Positions 6,015 to 16,241 of a stretch of DNA of 33,039 bases are shown piece after piece. Position 1 is the stretch's first letter; the number at the start of each line of letters is the position of its first letter. The notes under the pieces were generated by a model, which did not search any database, was not told where the DNA came from, and was given only the letters and a program-made list of their open reading frames with translations. The position numbers and the translations under genes were made by a program. The stretch covers positions 1 through 33,039 of the forward strand of contig CAIOKW010000014.1 of assembly GCA_903858975.1 (NCBI GenBank). Reading direction: 5' to 3'. The DNA comes from Oligoflexia bacterium. Lineage in GTDB: Bacteria > Bdellovibrionota > UBA1018 > CAIMNF01.

Positions 6015-9000
6015 ATGCCTGCCGATTCGCGTGAGATAAAATTATCTTCATCCCTAGCCCAAGCCTTCTCCACCTATCGATCTGCCACACAGCAAAAAAG
6101 ATCAATTCAGGTGATGCTTCTCCCTCGTACTGAGCAAATCGAGGAGCTTCAACTCTTGCTTCAGAGCTTTATTGATGCGGAACGAAATGAAGTGGCGCGC
6201 CCCATTGAGGTGTGCCTTTGGCCTGCCTGGGAACATTCGCCCTTTTCACCCGTGTCCTCGTCCATCACCCAAAAGACAGATCGACTTCGAACCTTATCGC
6301 TCCTCAGCAATCCTTCACCCTCCTTGATTATTCTTGCCTCTTTAGAGTCCTGGATCCAACCCACCCTTCCAAAATCAGCGTTTGATCAAGCCCAATTTGA
6401 AATTGAGCTCAATGACGATGCGGGCCTAAGGGATGTGCTTCGCCAAAGACTCAGGAACCTGGGTTATGTTCCCAGTGAACTCGTTCAAGAGCCGGGGCAG
6501 TTTGCATTTCGGGGTGAGATCTTGGATGTCTTTATTCCCACTCATCCCATGCCGGCTCGAATTGAGTTTTTTGATACCATTCCTGAAACCATTCGATTCT
6601 TTCATCCTGAGACTCAGCGCACACAAAAAACGGAAAAACCGCTCCAATCCATCCTCATCTCGCCAGCAGAAGAGGTCTTGTTTCCCTGGAACGAGCAGGG
6701 AAAAATCTTGGAGCGCATTAAGGAATATTGCGATCTAAATCAAATATCCAGGAAAGTTCGGGACCCGATATTTGAAAACGTTCGGAATGGCTTTCTTCCA
6801 GATCATTTTAGGACCTGGTTTCCATTCGTTTATGAAAACTTAGGTCATTTAAAGGACTACTTACCTGAAGATGCGGTATTAAGTGTTCTTGAGCCAGAAC
6901 AGATTCAATTAGAACTGACTCGAACCACTGAATTTTTAAAAAAAGAAGAAACCAAATACTCACAACCTTATTGGATCACACCTTCATTTGATCGCCTCTA
7001 TCCAGCCCTGAGCGCACTGATCGATCAAACCCTGAACCAGGCTCAGAGAATCGTCCGGGCTGCGCCTGAAGACTTAAAAGCAAAGGGACCTATTCCTTTT
7101 GACCCACTCCCTTCGGCAAGGGTGACTGAAAATGAAATTGAAGAGTGGCTAGAGGATGGTTTTAAAGTTTGGGTGGGAACTCGGGGGCTCACCCATCAAG
7201 AACGTCTTCGCTTTTCATTAAAAAAAGTCCAGAAGAACATTGGATTTAAGCTCTTAGGTTTTGATTCAGGGGAATCGTTTCAGTTTCTGACCGAGAAGCA
7301 AATCATTCTTTCAGAGACCGCAATCTTTGGTCAGGCACACCAACACTCCAAGCGCCCCAGTCAACCCAGGCATCCCAAATTTGAACAAACCGAGGGTCTC
7401 GACTTTCAACACCATCAAGATCTGGCGGTGGGTGATTTTGTGGTCCACTCCCTTCATGGGGTTGGAAAGTATGTGGGCCTCCAGGAATTAAAATCCGGAA
7501 ACAAACACCTCGGGGAATATCTTTTGATTGAGTATTCAGGAGGAGATAAGCTCTACCTTCCCGTCTATCGACTGAACACGATTCAGCGTTACGTTGCCTC
7601 TGGAGGAAGCGCTTCACTTGATAAGCTTGGGACGGGTCAATTTGAGAAAGCGAAGCAAAAAGCGCGCGAATCAGCTCGAAAACTCGCAATTAACTTGGTC
7701 GAGATTTACGCCAAACGCGCCCTATTAAAGGGGCCTCGTTTTGATCCGCCTGGCGACGAATACTATGAGTTTTGTGATCAATTTGAATTCACAGAAACCG
7801 AGGGTCAACTGAAGGCCATTCAAGATGTCCTGCAAGACCTAGAGGCCGGAAAACTACTCGATCGCTTGGTGTGCGGAGACGTCGGCTTTGGTAAAACTGA
7901 AGTCGCCATTCGAGCCGCCTTTCAGGCTGTTCAAAGTGGCCATCAGGTGGCACTCTTGGTGCCCACCACGCTCCTTGCGTTTCAGCACGAGCAATCATTT
8001 AAAAATCGAATGAAAGATTTCCCAATTCGAATTGAGTCGATTTCTCGATTTAAGACGAAAAAAATTCAGAATGAAACACTGAAGGAACTGAAAGAGGGAA
8101 AGATCGATATTTTGATTGGCACCCACCGCATACTTTCGAAAGACGTTGAGTGGAATCGCCTGGGTCTACTCATGATTGATGAAGAACATCGTTTTGGGGT
8201 TGAGCACAAAGAAAAAATTAAAGCCATTCAAGCAAATACCCACACTCTCACACTGACGGCGACACCGATTCCACGGACCCTCAACATGGCGATCAGTGGC
8301 CTTAAAGACATCAGCGTGATTAAGACACCTCCGACCAATCGACAGCCAATTAAAACCTACGTTTCAAGCTACTCCGAAGAACTCATCAAGGGCGCACTCG
8401 AGACCGAGCTTGCTCGTGGGGGGCAGATTTTCTACCTCTACAATCGTGTTCAAAGCATTCAGCACCAAGCCGACGAGATTCAAAAACTCGTTCCTCACGC
8501 AAAAGTGATTGTGGCTCACGGTCAAATGTCCGAAGCCGAAATTGAGTCCAAAATGCTTGAGTTTTATCAAGGCCAGGCTCAAATTTTGGTCTGTACCACA
8601 ATTATTGAATCCGGCATTGATGTCCCGAATGCTGGCACAATTCTCATTCATCGCGCCGACCAACTTGGACTCGCTCAGCTCTATCAAATTCGGGGTCGGG
8701 TGGGCCGAAGCCATCGTAAAGCGTTTGCCTATTTACTTGTGAATGATGAATCCACGCTCACTAATGACGCCAAGATGCGACTCGACGTCCTTCAGCGCTT
8801 TGTGGAACTCGGAAGTGGATTTCAAATCGCATCTTACGATTTAGAGATTCGTGGCGGTGGAAACTTCTTGGGTGGTGAACAGTCAGGACATGTGACTTCC
8901 GTAGGACTTGATCTCTTTACCGAGCTTCTGGAAGAGGCCATTCAAGAGCTCAAAGGACAAAAAATCGATGTGGAGGAACGTCATTTTGAGCCCGAAATTC

Positions 9001-9461
9001 AGGTGCCTGCCGTTTGTGAGATCAGTAGTACGCTCGTGCCGGATGCTAAGCTTCGTCTGTCTCTCTATCGGAAAATTTCAAACGCCAGAACGCCCGAGAT
9101 GGTGGATGCACTGTTTGAAGAGTTTCGAGATCGTTTCGGTGAGGTACCAATGGAGACCGAGAATTTATTTTGGCTCATCCGCCTAAAGAACTTACTGAAA
9201 AGAGCCGGCATTGAGCAACTCTCCGTAACTGGAGAGAGAACCTCGATGACCGTCAGAAAAACGTCGCAAGTCGATGCAGATGAGGTCATGAAGATCTATG
9301 CGGGCCCGAAAACGATTCGCGACCCGCGGGTACAACTGACTCCAGACTCCAAGATCCTCCTCACACTTCCATTTTTCAGCCTTCAGAGTCATCTTTTTGA
9401 GCTAGAGGCTTTTCTTAAGAAAATCGCGCCCAAAGCATTTGAAAATGCAAAAACCCACTGA
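6015..9461 (+). CDS. mfd: Transcription-repair coupling factor Mfd
   Basis: An 1148-aa protein, full family length. The N-terminal third is the UvrB-like damage-recognition module that recruits UvrA. The RNA polymerase interaction domain starts near residue 470 ([18 protein letters not shown]). The RecG-like translocase follows, with Walker A GDVGFGKT near residue 621, DEEH at about 722, TATPIPRT, and the motif GRVGRSHR. The C-terminal TRCF domain is near residues 1000-1100. Mfd displaces RNA polymerase stalled at lesions and hands the site to UvrA/UvrB; uvrA lies in the same gene block. The ATG is preceded by a modest GGGTGAG. It opens a tightly spaced plus-strand run that may be one transcript. 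Confidence 0.97.
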   Translation: MPADSREIKLSSSLAQAFSTYRSATQQKRSIQVMLLPRTEQIEELQLLLQSFIDAERNEVARPIEVCLWPAWEHSPFSPVSSSITQKTDRLRTLSLLSNPSPSLIILASLESWIQPTLPKSAFDQAQFEIELNDDAGLRDVLRQRLRNLGYVPSELVQEPGQFAFRGEILDVFIPTHPMPARIEFFDTIPETIRFFHPETQRTQKTEKPLQSILISPAEEVLFPWNEQGKILERIKEYCDLNQISRKVRDPIFENVRNGFLPDHFRTWFPFVYENLGHLKDYLPEDAVLSVLEPEQIQLELTRTTEFLKKEETKYSQPYWITPSFDRLYPALSALIDQTLNQAQRIVRAAPEDLKAKGPIPFDPLPSARVTENEIEEWLEDGFKVWVGTRGLTHQERLRFSLKKVQKNIGFKLLGFDSGESFQFLTEKQIILSETAIFGQAHQHSKRPSQPRHPKFEQTEGLDFQHHQDLAVGDFVVHSLHGVGKYVGLQELKSGNKHLGEYLLIEYSGGDKLYLPVYRLNTIQRYVASGGSASLDKLGTGQFEKAKQKARESARKLAINLVEIYAKRALLKGPRFDPPGDEYYEFCDQFEFTETEGQLKAIQDVLQDLEAGKLLDRLVCGDVGFGKTEVAIRAAFQAVQSGHQVALLVPTTLLAFQHEQSFKNRMKDFPIRIESISRFKTKKIQNETLKELKEGKIDILIGTHRILSKDVEWNRLGLLMIDEEHRFGVEHKEKIKAIQANTHTLTLTATPIPRTLNMAISGLKDISVIKTPPTNRQPIKTYVSSYSEELIKGALETELARGGQIFYLYNRVQSIQHQADEIQKLVPHAKVIVAHGQMSEAEIESKMLEFYQGQAQILVCTTIIESGIDVPNAGTILIHRADQLGLAQLYQIRGRVGRSHRKAFAYLLVNDESTLTNDAKMRLDVLQRFVELGSGFQIASYDLEIRGGGNFLGGEQSGHVTSVGLDLFTELLEEAIQELKGQKIDVEERHFEPEIQVPAVCEISSTLVPDAKLRLSLYRKISNARTPEMVDALFEEFRDRFGEVPMETENLFWLIRLKNLLKRAGIEQLSVTGERTSMTVRKTSQVDADEVMKIYAGPKTIRDPRVQLTPDSKILLTLPFFSLQSHLFELEAFLKKIAPKAFENAKTH

Positions 9462-9473
9462 TAAACTAAATTT

Positions 9474-10295
9474 ATGAAAAAAATATTTTTGCCTCAGGTT
9501 TTAGCCGGAGTTTTGATTTCAACCCAAATGACTTTTGCGAGCACGGAAGCGGCTCGTGTTAACGATCGTGTCATTACCCTGGAAGACGTGAACTCCAAGC
9601 TCGCCGAGGTCGCTCGCGCCAATCCTCTCAATGCGCCAACTAGAAAACAAATTCTCGATGACCTCATTAAGCGGGAAGCGGCGATTCAAGAAGCTAAAAA
9701 ATTGCGTCTCGACCAAGATCCGGTGGTCACTGAACGCATCAACAACGTCTTATTCTTCGCACTTTTGGAAAAGAAACTGGGCGCTGATTTTGAACGCATG
9801 ACGCTTTCCGAGGCGGAAGCAAAGAACTGGTATGAGAAAAATCCAGAAATTCGTACAAGCCATATCTTTGTAGCGCTCCCCCCAGATGCAACTGCGGATG
9901 ACGAAGCAAAAGCATCAAAGAAACTGGCAAATGCACTTTCAGAAATTAAGTCAGGCAAAGTTTCCTTTGCTGAAGCAGCTCAAAAGTATTCTGAAGACCC
10001 AAGCTCTGCCATGGGCGGAGATCTCGACTACCGAATGAAAGATCGCTTGGACCCGAGCTTTTATAAAGCTGCAATTAAGCTCGGCAAGGTGGGTGATATC
10101 ACTAACCCGATTCGCACTCCATTTGGGATGCATTTGGTACGATTAACCGGTAAACACCCCTGGGTAGAAGTAGATCGCACCCGAGTGAAGCGACTCATCA
10201 TTGAAGAACGCAGACAAGAGCTCGTTGGGCGATTCTTGAACGATTTGCGTCAAAAGACTAAAGTTTCAATCAGCGACAAGTCCCTTAAAGACTAA
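9474..10295 (+). CDS. Exported parvulin-type peptidyl-prolyl isomerase
   Basis: A 273-aa protein with a Sec signal peptide (MKKIFLPQ..., likely cleaved after TFA near residue 22). A SurA/PpiC N-domain-like helical region follows, then one parvulin domain at about residues 120-235, with IRTSHIFV, FAEAAQKYSEDPSSAMGGDL and TPFGMHLVRL. It probably folds outer-membrane or periplasmic proteins. It starts 12 bases after mfd with no evident ribosome-binding site, which suggests weak or coupled translation. It is followed by a second, related gene, so this may be a tandem duplication that has diverged. The exact subfamily (PpiC, PrsA, SurA) cannot be settled by eye. Confidence 0.9.
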   Translation: MKKIFLPQVLAGVLISTQMTFASTEAARVNDRVITLEDVNSKLAEVARANPLNAPTRKQILDDLIKREAAIQEAKKLRLDQDPVVTERINNVLFFALLEKKLGADFERMTLSEAEAKNWYEKNPEIRTSHIFVALPPDATADDEAKASKKLANALSEIKSGKVSFAEAAQKYSEDPSSAMGGDLDYRMKDRLDPSFYKAAIKLGKVGDITNPIRTPFGMHLVRLTGKHPWVEVDRTRVKRLIIEERRQELVGRFLNDLRQKTKVSISDKSLKD

Positions 10296-10353
10296 GCTTT
10301 TCTGCTCCTTTAACATTGGAATTACTAGCGTTTTATGAGAAATCTTGGAGGTG

Positions 10354-11310
10354 ATGAACTTTCAAGATTTTTCTTTTTTAGGGCTCGCTCTTTCCTTAAT
10401 GCTGAATCCAGCACACGCTGAAATCGTGGATCGCGTTGAGGCAATTATCAACAAAAAGGCCATCTACAAATCGGATGTGGATTTATACAAGTCAACAATC
10501 TCACTTCGCGCAAAGGTAGATCCCCTTTTTGCCAGTGAGCCGCTCTCAAAGAAAATGAAACCTGCGGACTCTGAGGTCATTGATTTCTTAATTAATGAAA
10601 ATCTGATTCTTGAAAAGTTTCCCGTGGCTGATTCCGAGGTAGAACAAGAGATCAATGGAATCCAAGGTAACCTCAAGATTGATCGGGACTCCTTAAAGGC
10701 CGCTATTCGGCGCGAAGGGTTTAAGTTTGATGACTACTTTAAACTCATGCGCGCCTCTATTTCAAAGAGACAGCTGATTGATCGCGAAATTAGAAATAAG
10801 GCCGCTGTATCTGATGACGACATTCGCGCTGATTTTAACCGCGCGCACGCAGGCTCAAAATCATTCAGGGGCTCGTTTCATCTTTTTCTCATTAAGATCA
10901 CAAAAAAGAATTTTAAAACATCTCAGCTCGCAAAAGAACAGGCGCAAGCGGCGCTTGATTCCATCAAAAAAGCCGAGGCTTTTGAAGAGGTCGCAAAGCG
11001 CTTCAGCGATGATGAGTCTCAAGCGGCGGGTGGCGATTTGGGATACCTTTCTTACAGCGACATGTCGCCTATGCTTCAAAAGGAAGTTCAAAAGATTGGA
11101 CCCGAAAAGGTGGGCGGTCTGATCGAGGACAAACTTAATTACATGATTGTTAAGACAGGAGAGATCAAGGCCGAGAGTGATGCTGGGCTTGAGAAAGAAC
11201 GTGAGTCGATTCGAGGCCGCTTAATGGAAACCGAATTTCGCCACCAAGTTCAACTTTGGCTTGAGCGTGAACGCTCCAAAAACTTCGTAAAAATTAATAC
11301 AAAATCATGA
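10354..11310 (+). CDS. surA: SurA-like periplasmic chaperone/isomerase
   Basis: The ATG at 10354 gives 318 aa; the track starts at an in-frame TTG at 10345. The N-terminus is a weak signal peptide without basic residues, ending NPAHA before EIVDRVEAIINKK, which is the typical SurA start (VDrVvAvVN). A single parvulin domain follows (FEEVAKRFSDDESQAAGGDLGYL). E. coli SurA has two such domains. The GGAGGTGA just upstream is a full anti-SD complement but lies unusually close to, and overlaps, the ATG. The stop overlaps the pdxA start (ATGA). The surA-pdxA adjacency is also found in E. coli and supports the assignment. Confidence 0.85.
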   Translation: MNFQDFSFLGLALSLMLNPAHAEIVDRVEAIINKKAIYKSDVDLYKSTISLRAKVDPLFASEPLSKKMKPADSEVIDFLINENLILEKFPVADSEVEQEINGIQGNLKIDRDSLKAAIRREGFKFDDYFKLMRASISKRQLIDREIRNKAAVSDDDIRADFNRAHAGSKSFRGSFHLFLIKITKKNFKTSQLAKEQAQAALDSIKKAEAFEEVAKRFSDDESQAAGGDLGYLSYSDMSPMLQKEVQKIGPEKVGGLIEDKLNYMIVKTGEIKAESDAGLEKERESIRGRLMETEFRHQVQLWLERERSKNFVKINTKS

Positions 11311-12251
11311 AACCCTTTGATCTTGTCATCACTCCCGGCGATCCCGATGGAATTGGTCCAGAAGTGACCGCAAAAGCGATCTTATCGCTTGCGCCGAAAC
11401 TAAAGCATCACTCGCTCGTTATTGTTGGTTCCTCGAAACCTTTTAAAGGCTCCTTTTCAAAACTTCAGCGGCTCGGGGTTGAGTTCTTTGAACCGCCCAC
11501 ACGATCAAGCCCCGGCTATCAATCGGGCTGGGCCATTGAAACGGCCACTCAGTTTGTAATGGCGGCACCCAAATCTCGCGCCCTCATCACGGGGCCCATT
11601 AGCAAGGAGCGTCTTCAAGCGGGTGGTTTTATATTTAAAGGCCACACGGATTTCCTAGCAAACCTCACTGATACAAAAAATGTAACGATGTTATTAGCGA
11701 ATGAGCTTTTCAGGGTCGCGCTCGTTACAAACCACTGCGCACTGAAAGACGTATCAAAAAGGATTACCGAAAAAGCGATTGAGACCACCTTCAGCCACAG
11801 TTTTGATTATGCATCTCAGCTCTTAAATAAAAAGCGACCGAAGATCGCGATCCTGGGTCTGAACCCCCATTCCGGAGAAAACGGAATCCTAGGAGAAGAA
11901 GAGAAGAATGTCATTATCCCAACTATAGCAAAACTGAGGAAGAAATATAAATCAGCCATCATTACTGGTCCTCATCCTGCAGACTCATTTTTTGCAATGG
12001 AAGCTAGAGCTAAGCCCAAGGATCACCATGACGTGATTCTAGCGATGTACCACGACCAAGGACTGATCCCTGTAAAGCTATCTGATTTTAGTCACAGCCT
12101 AAATATGACCTTAGGCCTCCCCATCGTTCGAACATCGGTAGACCACGGAACCGCTTTTGATATTGCAAAGAAAAACAAGGCCGACCCGAGCAGCATGATT
12201 TATGCGATCACTCAGGCGATTCAATATTTAAACTCAAGGAGCAAAGCATGA
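11307..12251 (+). CDS. pdxA: 4-hydroxythreonine-4-phosphate dehydrogenase PdxA
   Basis: A 314-aa protein, near the usual family length. The motifs GDPDGIGPEV (N-terminal), LITGPISKE, GHTDFLA, GLNPHSGENG, GPHPADSFF and AMYHDQGLIP are all present, and the last two segments include the metal-binding His residues. PdxA oxidises 4-phosphohydroxy-L-threonine in the cytoplasm during DXP-independent pyridoxal phosphate synthesis, and its product condenses with DXP through PdxJ. The ATG overlaps the surA stop and the end overlaps the next ATG, so translation is coupled. No oddities are seen. Confidence 0.96.
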   Translation: MKPFDLVITPGDPDGIGPEVTAKAILSLAPKLKHHSLVIVGSSKPFKGSFSKLQRLGVEFFEPPTRSSPGYQSGWAIETATQFVMAAPKSRALITGPISKERLQAGGFIFKGHTDFLANLTDTKNVTMLLANELFRVALVTNHCALKDVSKRITEKAIETTFSHSFDYASQLLNKKRPKIAILGLNPHSGENGILGEEEKNVIIPTIAKLRKKYKSAIITGPHPADSFFAMEARAKPKDHHDVILAMYHDQGLIPVKLSDFSHSLNMTLGLPIVRTSVDHGTAFDIAKKNKADPSSMIYAITQAIQYLNSRSKA

Positions 12252-13639
12252 ACCCCACTATTTTTAGAGAGTATGACATCAGAGGAATTGCCGGGACCGA
12301 TCTCACTAAAGACTTCGCCTATGATCTGGGTCGAACCTACGCCGAGTGGGCGCTTGAGAAGTCCAAAAAAGAGACTCTCCTGATTTCAGTTGGGCGTGAT
12401 TGCCGCCTAACGAGTGATGAATATTCTGAGGCGCTTATCCGCGGGCTTCGCGAAGCTGGTTTGTCGGTAATTGACATTGGCGTGTGTCCGACACCGCTCA
12501 CCTATTTTTCTATCCATCACTATAAGACCGATGGCGGAATCATGATCACGGGGTCTCATAACCCTGCTGAATATAATGGTTTTAAAATTGGCCTTGGAAA
12601 AGACACCCTTCATGGCGAGCAAATCCAAGAACTTAAGCATGTGATGATGAAGGGGAACTATAAAAATCGCCCCGTGGGATCACTCACTCAGGCGGAGATC
12701 ATCCCGCATTATCTAAAATATGTGGCCGATCAGATGAAGCCCGCGAAAAAACTGAAAGTGGTGCTCGATGCAGGAAATGGAACCGCATCCAATGTTGCTC
12801 CACAACTTTTTCGAATGATGGGGGCTGAAGTCATTGAGCTCTATTGCGAGCTCGATGGCCGCTTTCCGAATCATCACCCGGACCCTACGGTTCCTAAAAA
12901 CCTGAAGGCCTTGATTGCAGCCGTGAAAGAACATAAAGCCGATTTTGGTGTCGGATATGATGGAGATTCTGACCGGATCGGTGCAGTCGATGAGAATGGC
13001 AAGATCATTTACGGCGATGAACTCATGGTGATTTTTTCTCGAGAGGTTTTGAAGAGCTTCCCTGGGGCTACCATCATTTCTGAAGTGAAATCGAGCCAAC
13101 GACTTTATCAAGATATCCAAAAGCATGGCGGCAACGGAATTATGTGGAAGACGGGCCACTCTCTGATCAAGTCGAAAATGAAGGAAACGAAAGCTCACCT
13201 TGCGGGCGAAATGTCAGGACATATTTTCTTCGCTGATCGCTGGTTTGGATTTGATGATGCGATTTATTCATCGGCTAGGCTCTATGAGATTGTAGCAAGA
13301 GAGGGAAAGCTCTCTTCCCTCACTGCTGATCTGCCCGCGGCGGTGAACACTCCTGAGATCCGTATCGACTGTGAGGAGGATAAGAAATTCACCCTCATTG
13401 AAGAGGCTGCTAAGCTCCTACAAGACCCATCCGCTAAGCTCACCAGCATCGATGGGCTTCGGGTCGATTATCCAGATCACTGGGGACTGATTCGCGCCTC
13501 CAACACCCAGCCAGTTGTCGTGATGCGTTTTGAAGCTCAGACCGAAGAAAAGCTAAAAGAGATTCAAACCAAGTTCGAAAATGCACTTGCGGCTGCCGCA
13601 AAGAAATGTGGTCATGGAGAATTCAAATACGGGCACTGA
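12248..13639 (+). CDS. manB: Phosphomannomutase/phosphoglucomutase
   Basis: A 463-aa alpha-D-phosphohexomutase of the AlgC/ManB type. Visible signatures are FREYDIRG at the N-terminus, the catalytic phosphoserine loop ITGSHNP (Ser103), the Mg-binding loop DGDSDRIG near residue 240, the sugar-binding GEMSGH, and the C-terminal phosphate-binding RASNTQP. It interconverts mannose-6-P/mannose-1-P and probably glucose-6-P/glucose-1-P, feeding envelope polysaccharide synthesis. The ATG overlaps the pdxA stop. The last 26 bases overlap the uvrA start. The preference between mannose and glucose substrates cannot be read from the sequence. Confidence 0.94.
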   Translation: MNPTIFREYDIRGIAGTDLTKDFAYDLGRTYAEWALEKSKKETLLISVGRDCRLTSDEYSEALIRGLREAGLSVIDIGVCPTPLTYFSIHHYKTDGGIMITGSHNPAEYNGFKIGLGKDTLHGEQIQELKHVMMKGNYKNRPVGSLTQAEIIPHYLKYVADQMKPAKKLKVVLDAGNGTASNVAPQLFRMMGAEVIELYCELDGRFPNHHPDPTVPKNLKALIAAVKEHKADFGVGYDGDSDRIGAVDENGKIIYGDELMVIFSREVLKSFPGATIISEVKSSQRLYQDIQKHGGNGIMWKTGHSLIKSKMKETKAHLAGEMSGHIFFADRWFGFDDAIYSSARLYEIVAREGKLSSLTADLPAAVNTPEIRIDCEEDKKFTLIEEAAKLLQDPSAKLTSIDGLRVDYPDHWGLIRASNTQPVVVMRFEAQTEEKLKEIQTKFENALAAAAKKCGHGEFKYGH

Positions 13640-16184
13640 GATTTTGGTTAAGGGCGCTCGCGTCCATAATTTGAAAAATATCTCAGTCAAAATACCTCAT
13701 CAAACTCTCACCGTGATTACCGGCCCCTCGGGCTCCGGGAAATCCTCTCTTGCGTTTGATACCATTCACGCCGAGGGGCAACGCCGCTACATTGAAACGT
13801 TTTCTACTTATGCTCGCCAGTTTCTAGAGCAAATCGAAAAGCCCGACGTAGACGAACTGAGTGGTCTCTCGCCCACAATTGCCATCTTACAGAAGACCAC
13901 CTCTTATAATCCACGCTCAACCGTTGGAACCGTAACTGAGATCTACGATCACTTTCGACTCTTGTACTCAAGGGTTTCAAAAGCATTTTGCCCAGGGTGT
14001 GGAGACCCCATTGAGTCTCTCTCCACTCAGCAAATTGTTGATTCGATACTAGCGTCCCCCGAGGGTTCTCGACTATCCATTTTGTCTCCCATCGCACGCG
14101 AGAAAAAGGGTGAGTTCCAAAAGGAGCTGCTTTCACTTAGACAAAAAGGCTTCACCAAGGCGCGCGTCGATGGTGAGATGAAGGACCTATCTGAGCCAAT
14201 CCGCCTTGAGAAAAACTTTAAACACACTATTGAAGTCGTCATTGATCGGGTGATCATCAAAAAGAAGGAAGAGTCGCTTCAGGCTCGTCTTTACGAAAGC
14301 ATTGAGCTGGGTCTCAAACTTTCAAAAGGCCTCCTCACGGTGGTCGAGCATCAAACTTCTGGTAAAAATCCGGAGCGCACCCTTTCACAAAATTTCGCGT
14401 GCAGTAAATGCGATATTTATCTACCGACGCCTGAGCCCAGAGTTTTTTCATTCAATAGTCCACTCGGTGCCTGTAAGCGCTGTGATGGGCTCGGTTTTGA
14501 ATCCTTTTCAGAAGCCTCGGATCAAGATGAGGATGGCGGTGGCTCCGAAGACCAGTCCTATGATTATAAAGAGCCCTGTAAAGAATGTAAGGGCGCTCGG
14601 ATTTCAAGCGAATCCCGCTCCTTTAAAATTTCGAACCTCGATATTGCAGAAGTTTGCGCAAAACCCATCGATGAGCTCGATGCATTTTTAAGTTCCATTA
14701 AGTTAAGCGATCGCGAGATGAAAATTGCAGGCGGTCTTATTAGAGAGACCAAAGAGAGGGTCGGGTTTCTCAGTAAAGTGGGCGTGGGTTATCTATCCGT
14801 AGATCGACCTCTTTTTTCTCTCTCAGGAGGGGAATCTCAAAGGATTCGACTGGCCTCTCAGCTGGGTAGCTCACTCGTTGGAATTACCTATATCTTGGAT
14901 GAGCCATCGATCGGACTTCATCCGAGGGACAATAAACTTCTCATTAACAGCCTGAAGCGCCTCCGGGATCTTGGAAATACTGTCATCGTTGTGGAGCATG
15001 ATGAAGAGACGATGATGGAAAGTGATTTTTTAATCGATGTTGGCCCAGGCGCTGGCGTGCATGGTGGGAATATTATTGCTTCAGGCCTACCCTCAGAAAT
15101 CTTAAAGCATCCGGAAAGTATTACCGGGAAATACCTGTCTCACCGATTAAAAGTTAATCCACCGAAGTTTAGACGCCCGGTTGATCCGAAAAAGATTCTG
15201 AAACTTGAAAAGGTGAACCTACACAATCTGAAAAATGTAGAGGCAGAATTCCCGCTTGGAATCTTCACCTGTGTCACGGGGGTTTCAGGCAGCGGCAAAA
15301 GCTCTCTGATCATGGATACGCTCTACCCCTTACTCCTAAACCACTTCTATGATTCCAATATTCCTGAGATGAGCGCCAAGATTACGAAGGGGATCAAAGA
15401 GGTAGATAAGGTCATCCAAATTGATCAAAGCCCCATTGGTCGTACGCCGCGATCCAATCCAGCAACCTATACCGGCATCTTCAGTTTCATTCGAAGTCTT
15501 TATGCTCAGTTGCCCGAATCTCAGCTACGTTCTTTTAAACCCGGTCGTTTCTCCTTTAACGTAAAGGGCGGAAGATGTGATGACTGTGAAGGGGACGGCC
15601 TCAAAAAAATCTCGATGAGCTTCATGGCTGATGCTTATATCACCTGTGACACTTGCAAAGGCGCACGCTACAAGGCGGATACCCTTCAAGTTCTCTTTAA
15701 GGGAAAGAATATCGCTGAGGTACTTGCGATGTCTGTGGATGAAGCGCTTCCATTTTTCATTAACATTCCTCCGATCAAAGAAAAACTTCAGGTGATGTCG
15801 GACGTGGGCCTGGGCTACATCAAGCTAGGACAAGCTGCGACGACGCTTTCGGGTGGAGAAGCTCAACGAATCAAACTTGCAAAAGAACTTTCACGCCGAG
15901 CTACCGGGAAAACCTTCTTCATTTTAGATGAGCCCTCGACAGGCCTCCATTTTGATGACATCAAAAAACTCCTGGGAATTCTTCACCGTCTGGTGGATCA
16001 AGGAAATACCGTACTCGTGATTGAGCACAATCTCGACATCATCTGTTCAGCTGACCACTTAATGGATTTAGGTCCAGAAGGCGGAAATGCGGGCGGAAAA
16101 ATCATTGCAACCGGCACCCCTGAAGAGCTTTCGAAATCAAAGACGAGTAAGATTGCGCCATTCTTGAAGGCCAAATTAAAATAA
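13614..16184 (+). CDS. uvrA: Excinuclease ABC subunit UvrA lacking the insertion domain
   Basis: The ATG at 13614 (MENSNTGTEIL, 856 aa) is preferred over the track start; a GTG at 13608 is possible. Both ABC ATPase modules are complete: GPSGSGKSS and GVSGSGKSS Walker A loops, LSGGESQRIRL and LSGGEAQRIKL signatures, and LDEPS(I/T)GLH Walker B motifs. The UvrB-binding region after CPGCGDPIE is kept. The first zinc module has Cys263, 266, 287 and 290. The roughly 110-residue insertion domain expected next is replaced by a short acidic linker (about 293-321, SEASDQDEDGGGSEDQ) before CKEC at 322-325. It recognises bulky DNA lesions with UvrB and follows mfd in the same block. Confidence 0.95.
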   Translation: MENSNTGTEILVKGARVHNLKNISVKIPHQTLTVITGPSGSGKSSLAFDTIHAEGQRRYIETFSTYARQFLEQIEKPDVDELSGLSPTIAILQKTTSYNPRSTVGTVTEIYDHFRLLYSRVSKAFCPGCGDPIESLSTQQIVDSILASPEGSRLSILSPIAREKKGEFQKELLSLRQKGFTKARVDGEMKDLSEPIRLEKNFKHTIEVVIDRVIIKKKEESLQARLYESIELGLKLSKGLLTVVEHQTSGKNPERTLSQNFACSKCDIYLPTPEPRVFSFNSPLGACKRCDGLGFESFSEASDQDEDGGGSEDQSYDYKEPCKECKGARISSESRSFKISNLDIAEVCAKPIDELDAFLSSIKLSDREMKIAGGLIRETKERVGFLSKVGVGYLSVDRPLFSLSGGESQRIRLASQLGSSLVGITYILDEPSIGLHPRDNKLLINSLKRLRDLGNTVIVVEHDEETMMESDFLIDVGPGAGVHGGNIIASGLPSEILKHPESITGKYLSHRLKVNPPKFRRPVDPKKILKLEKVNLHNLKNVEAEFPLGIFTCVTGVSGSGKSSLIMDTLYPLLLNHFYDSNIPEMSAKITKGIKEVDKVIQIDQSPIGRTPRSNPATYTGIFSFIRSLYAQLPESQLRSFKPGRFSFNVKGGRCDDCEGDGLKKISMSFMADAYITCDTCKGARYKADTLQVLFKGKNIAEVLAMSVDEALPFFINIPPIKEKLQVMSDVGLGYIKLGQAATTLSGGEAQRIKLAKELSRRATGKTFFILDEPSTGLHFDDIKKLLGILHRLVDQGNTVLVIEHNLDIICSADHLMDLGPEGGNAGGKIIATGTPEELSKSKTSKIAPFLKAKLK

Positions 16185-16188
16185 AAAA

Positions 16189-16214
16189 CCCCCGAACCTT
16201 TTCAGGTCCGGGGG
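16189..16214. terminator. Shared rho-independent hairpin terminator
   Basis: A 10-bp stem with one mismatch (CCCCCGAACC / GGTCCGGGGG) around a TTTTCA loop lies between the converging uvrA and atpE genes. Read on the minus strand it is followed by TTTTTTATTTT, an ideal U-tract for ending the ATP-synthase operon. On the plus strand only CCTTTG follows, so it should end uvrA transcripts less well. Confidence 0.88.
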
Positions 16215-16241
16215 CCTTTGAACTCTTCAGTTCACTTAAAA

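Noticed and set aside
12713-13198. 161-aa minus-strand ORF inside the phosphomannomutase gene
   Set aside because: The plus-strand gene has full catalytic motifs through this region, so the opposite frame is a shadow.
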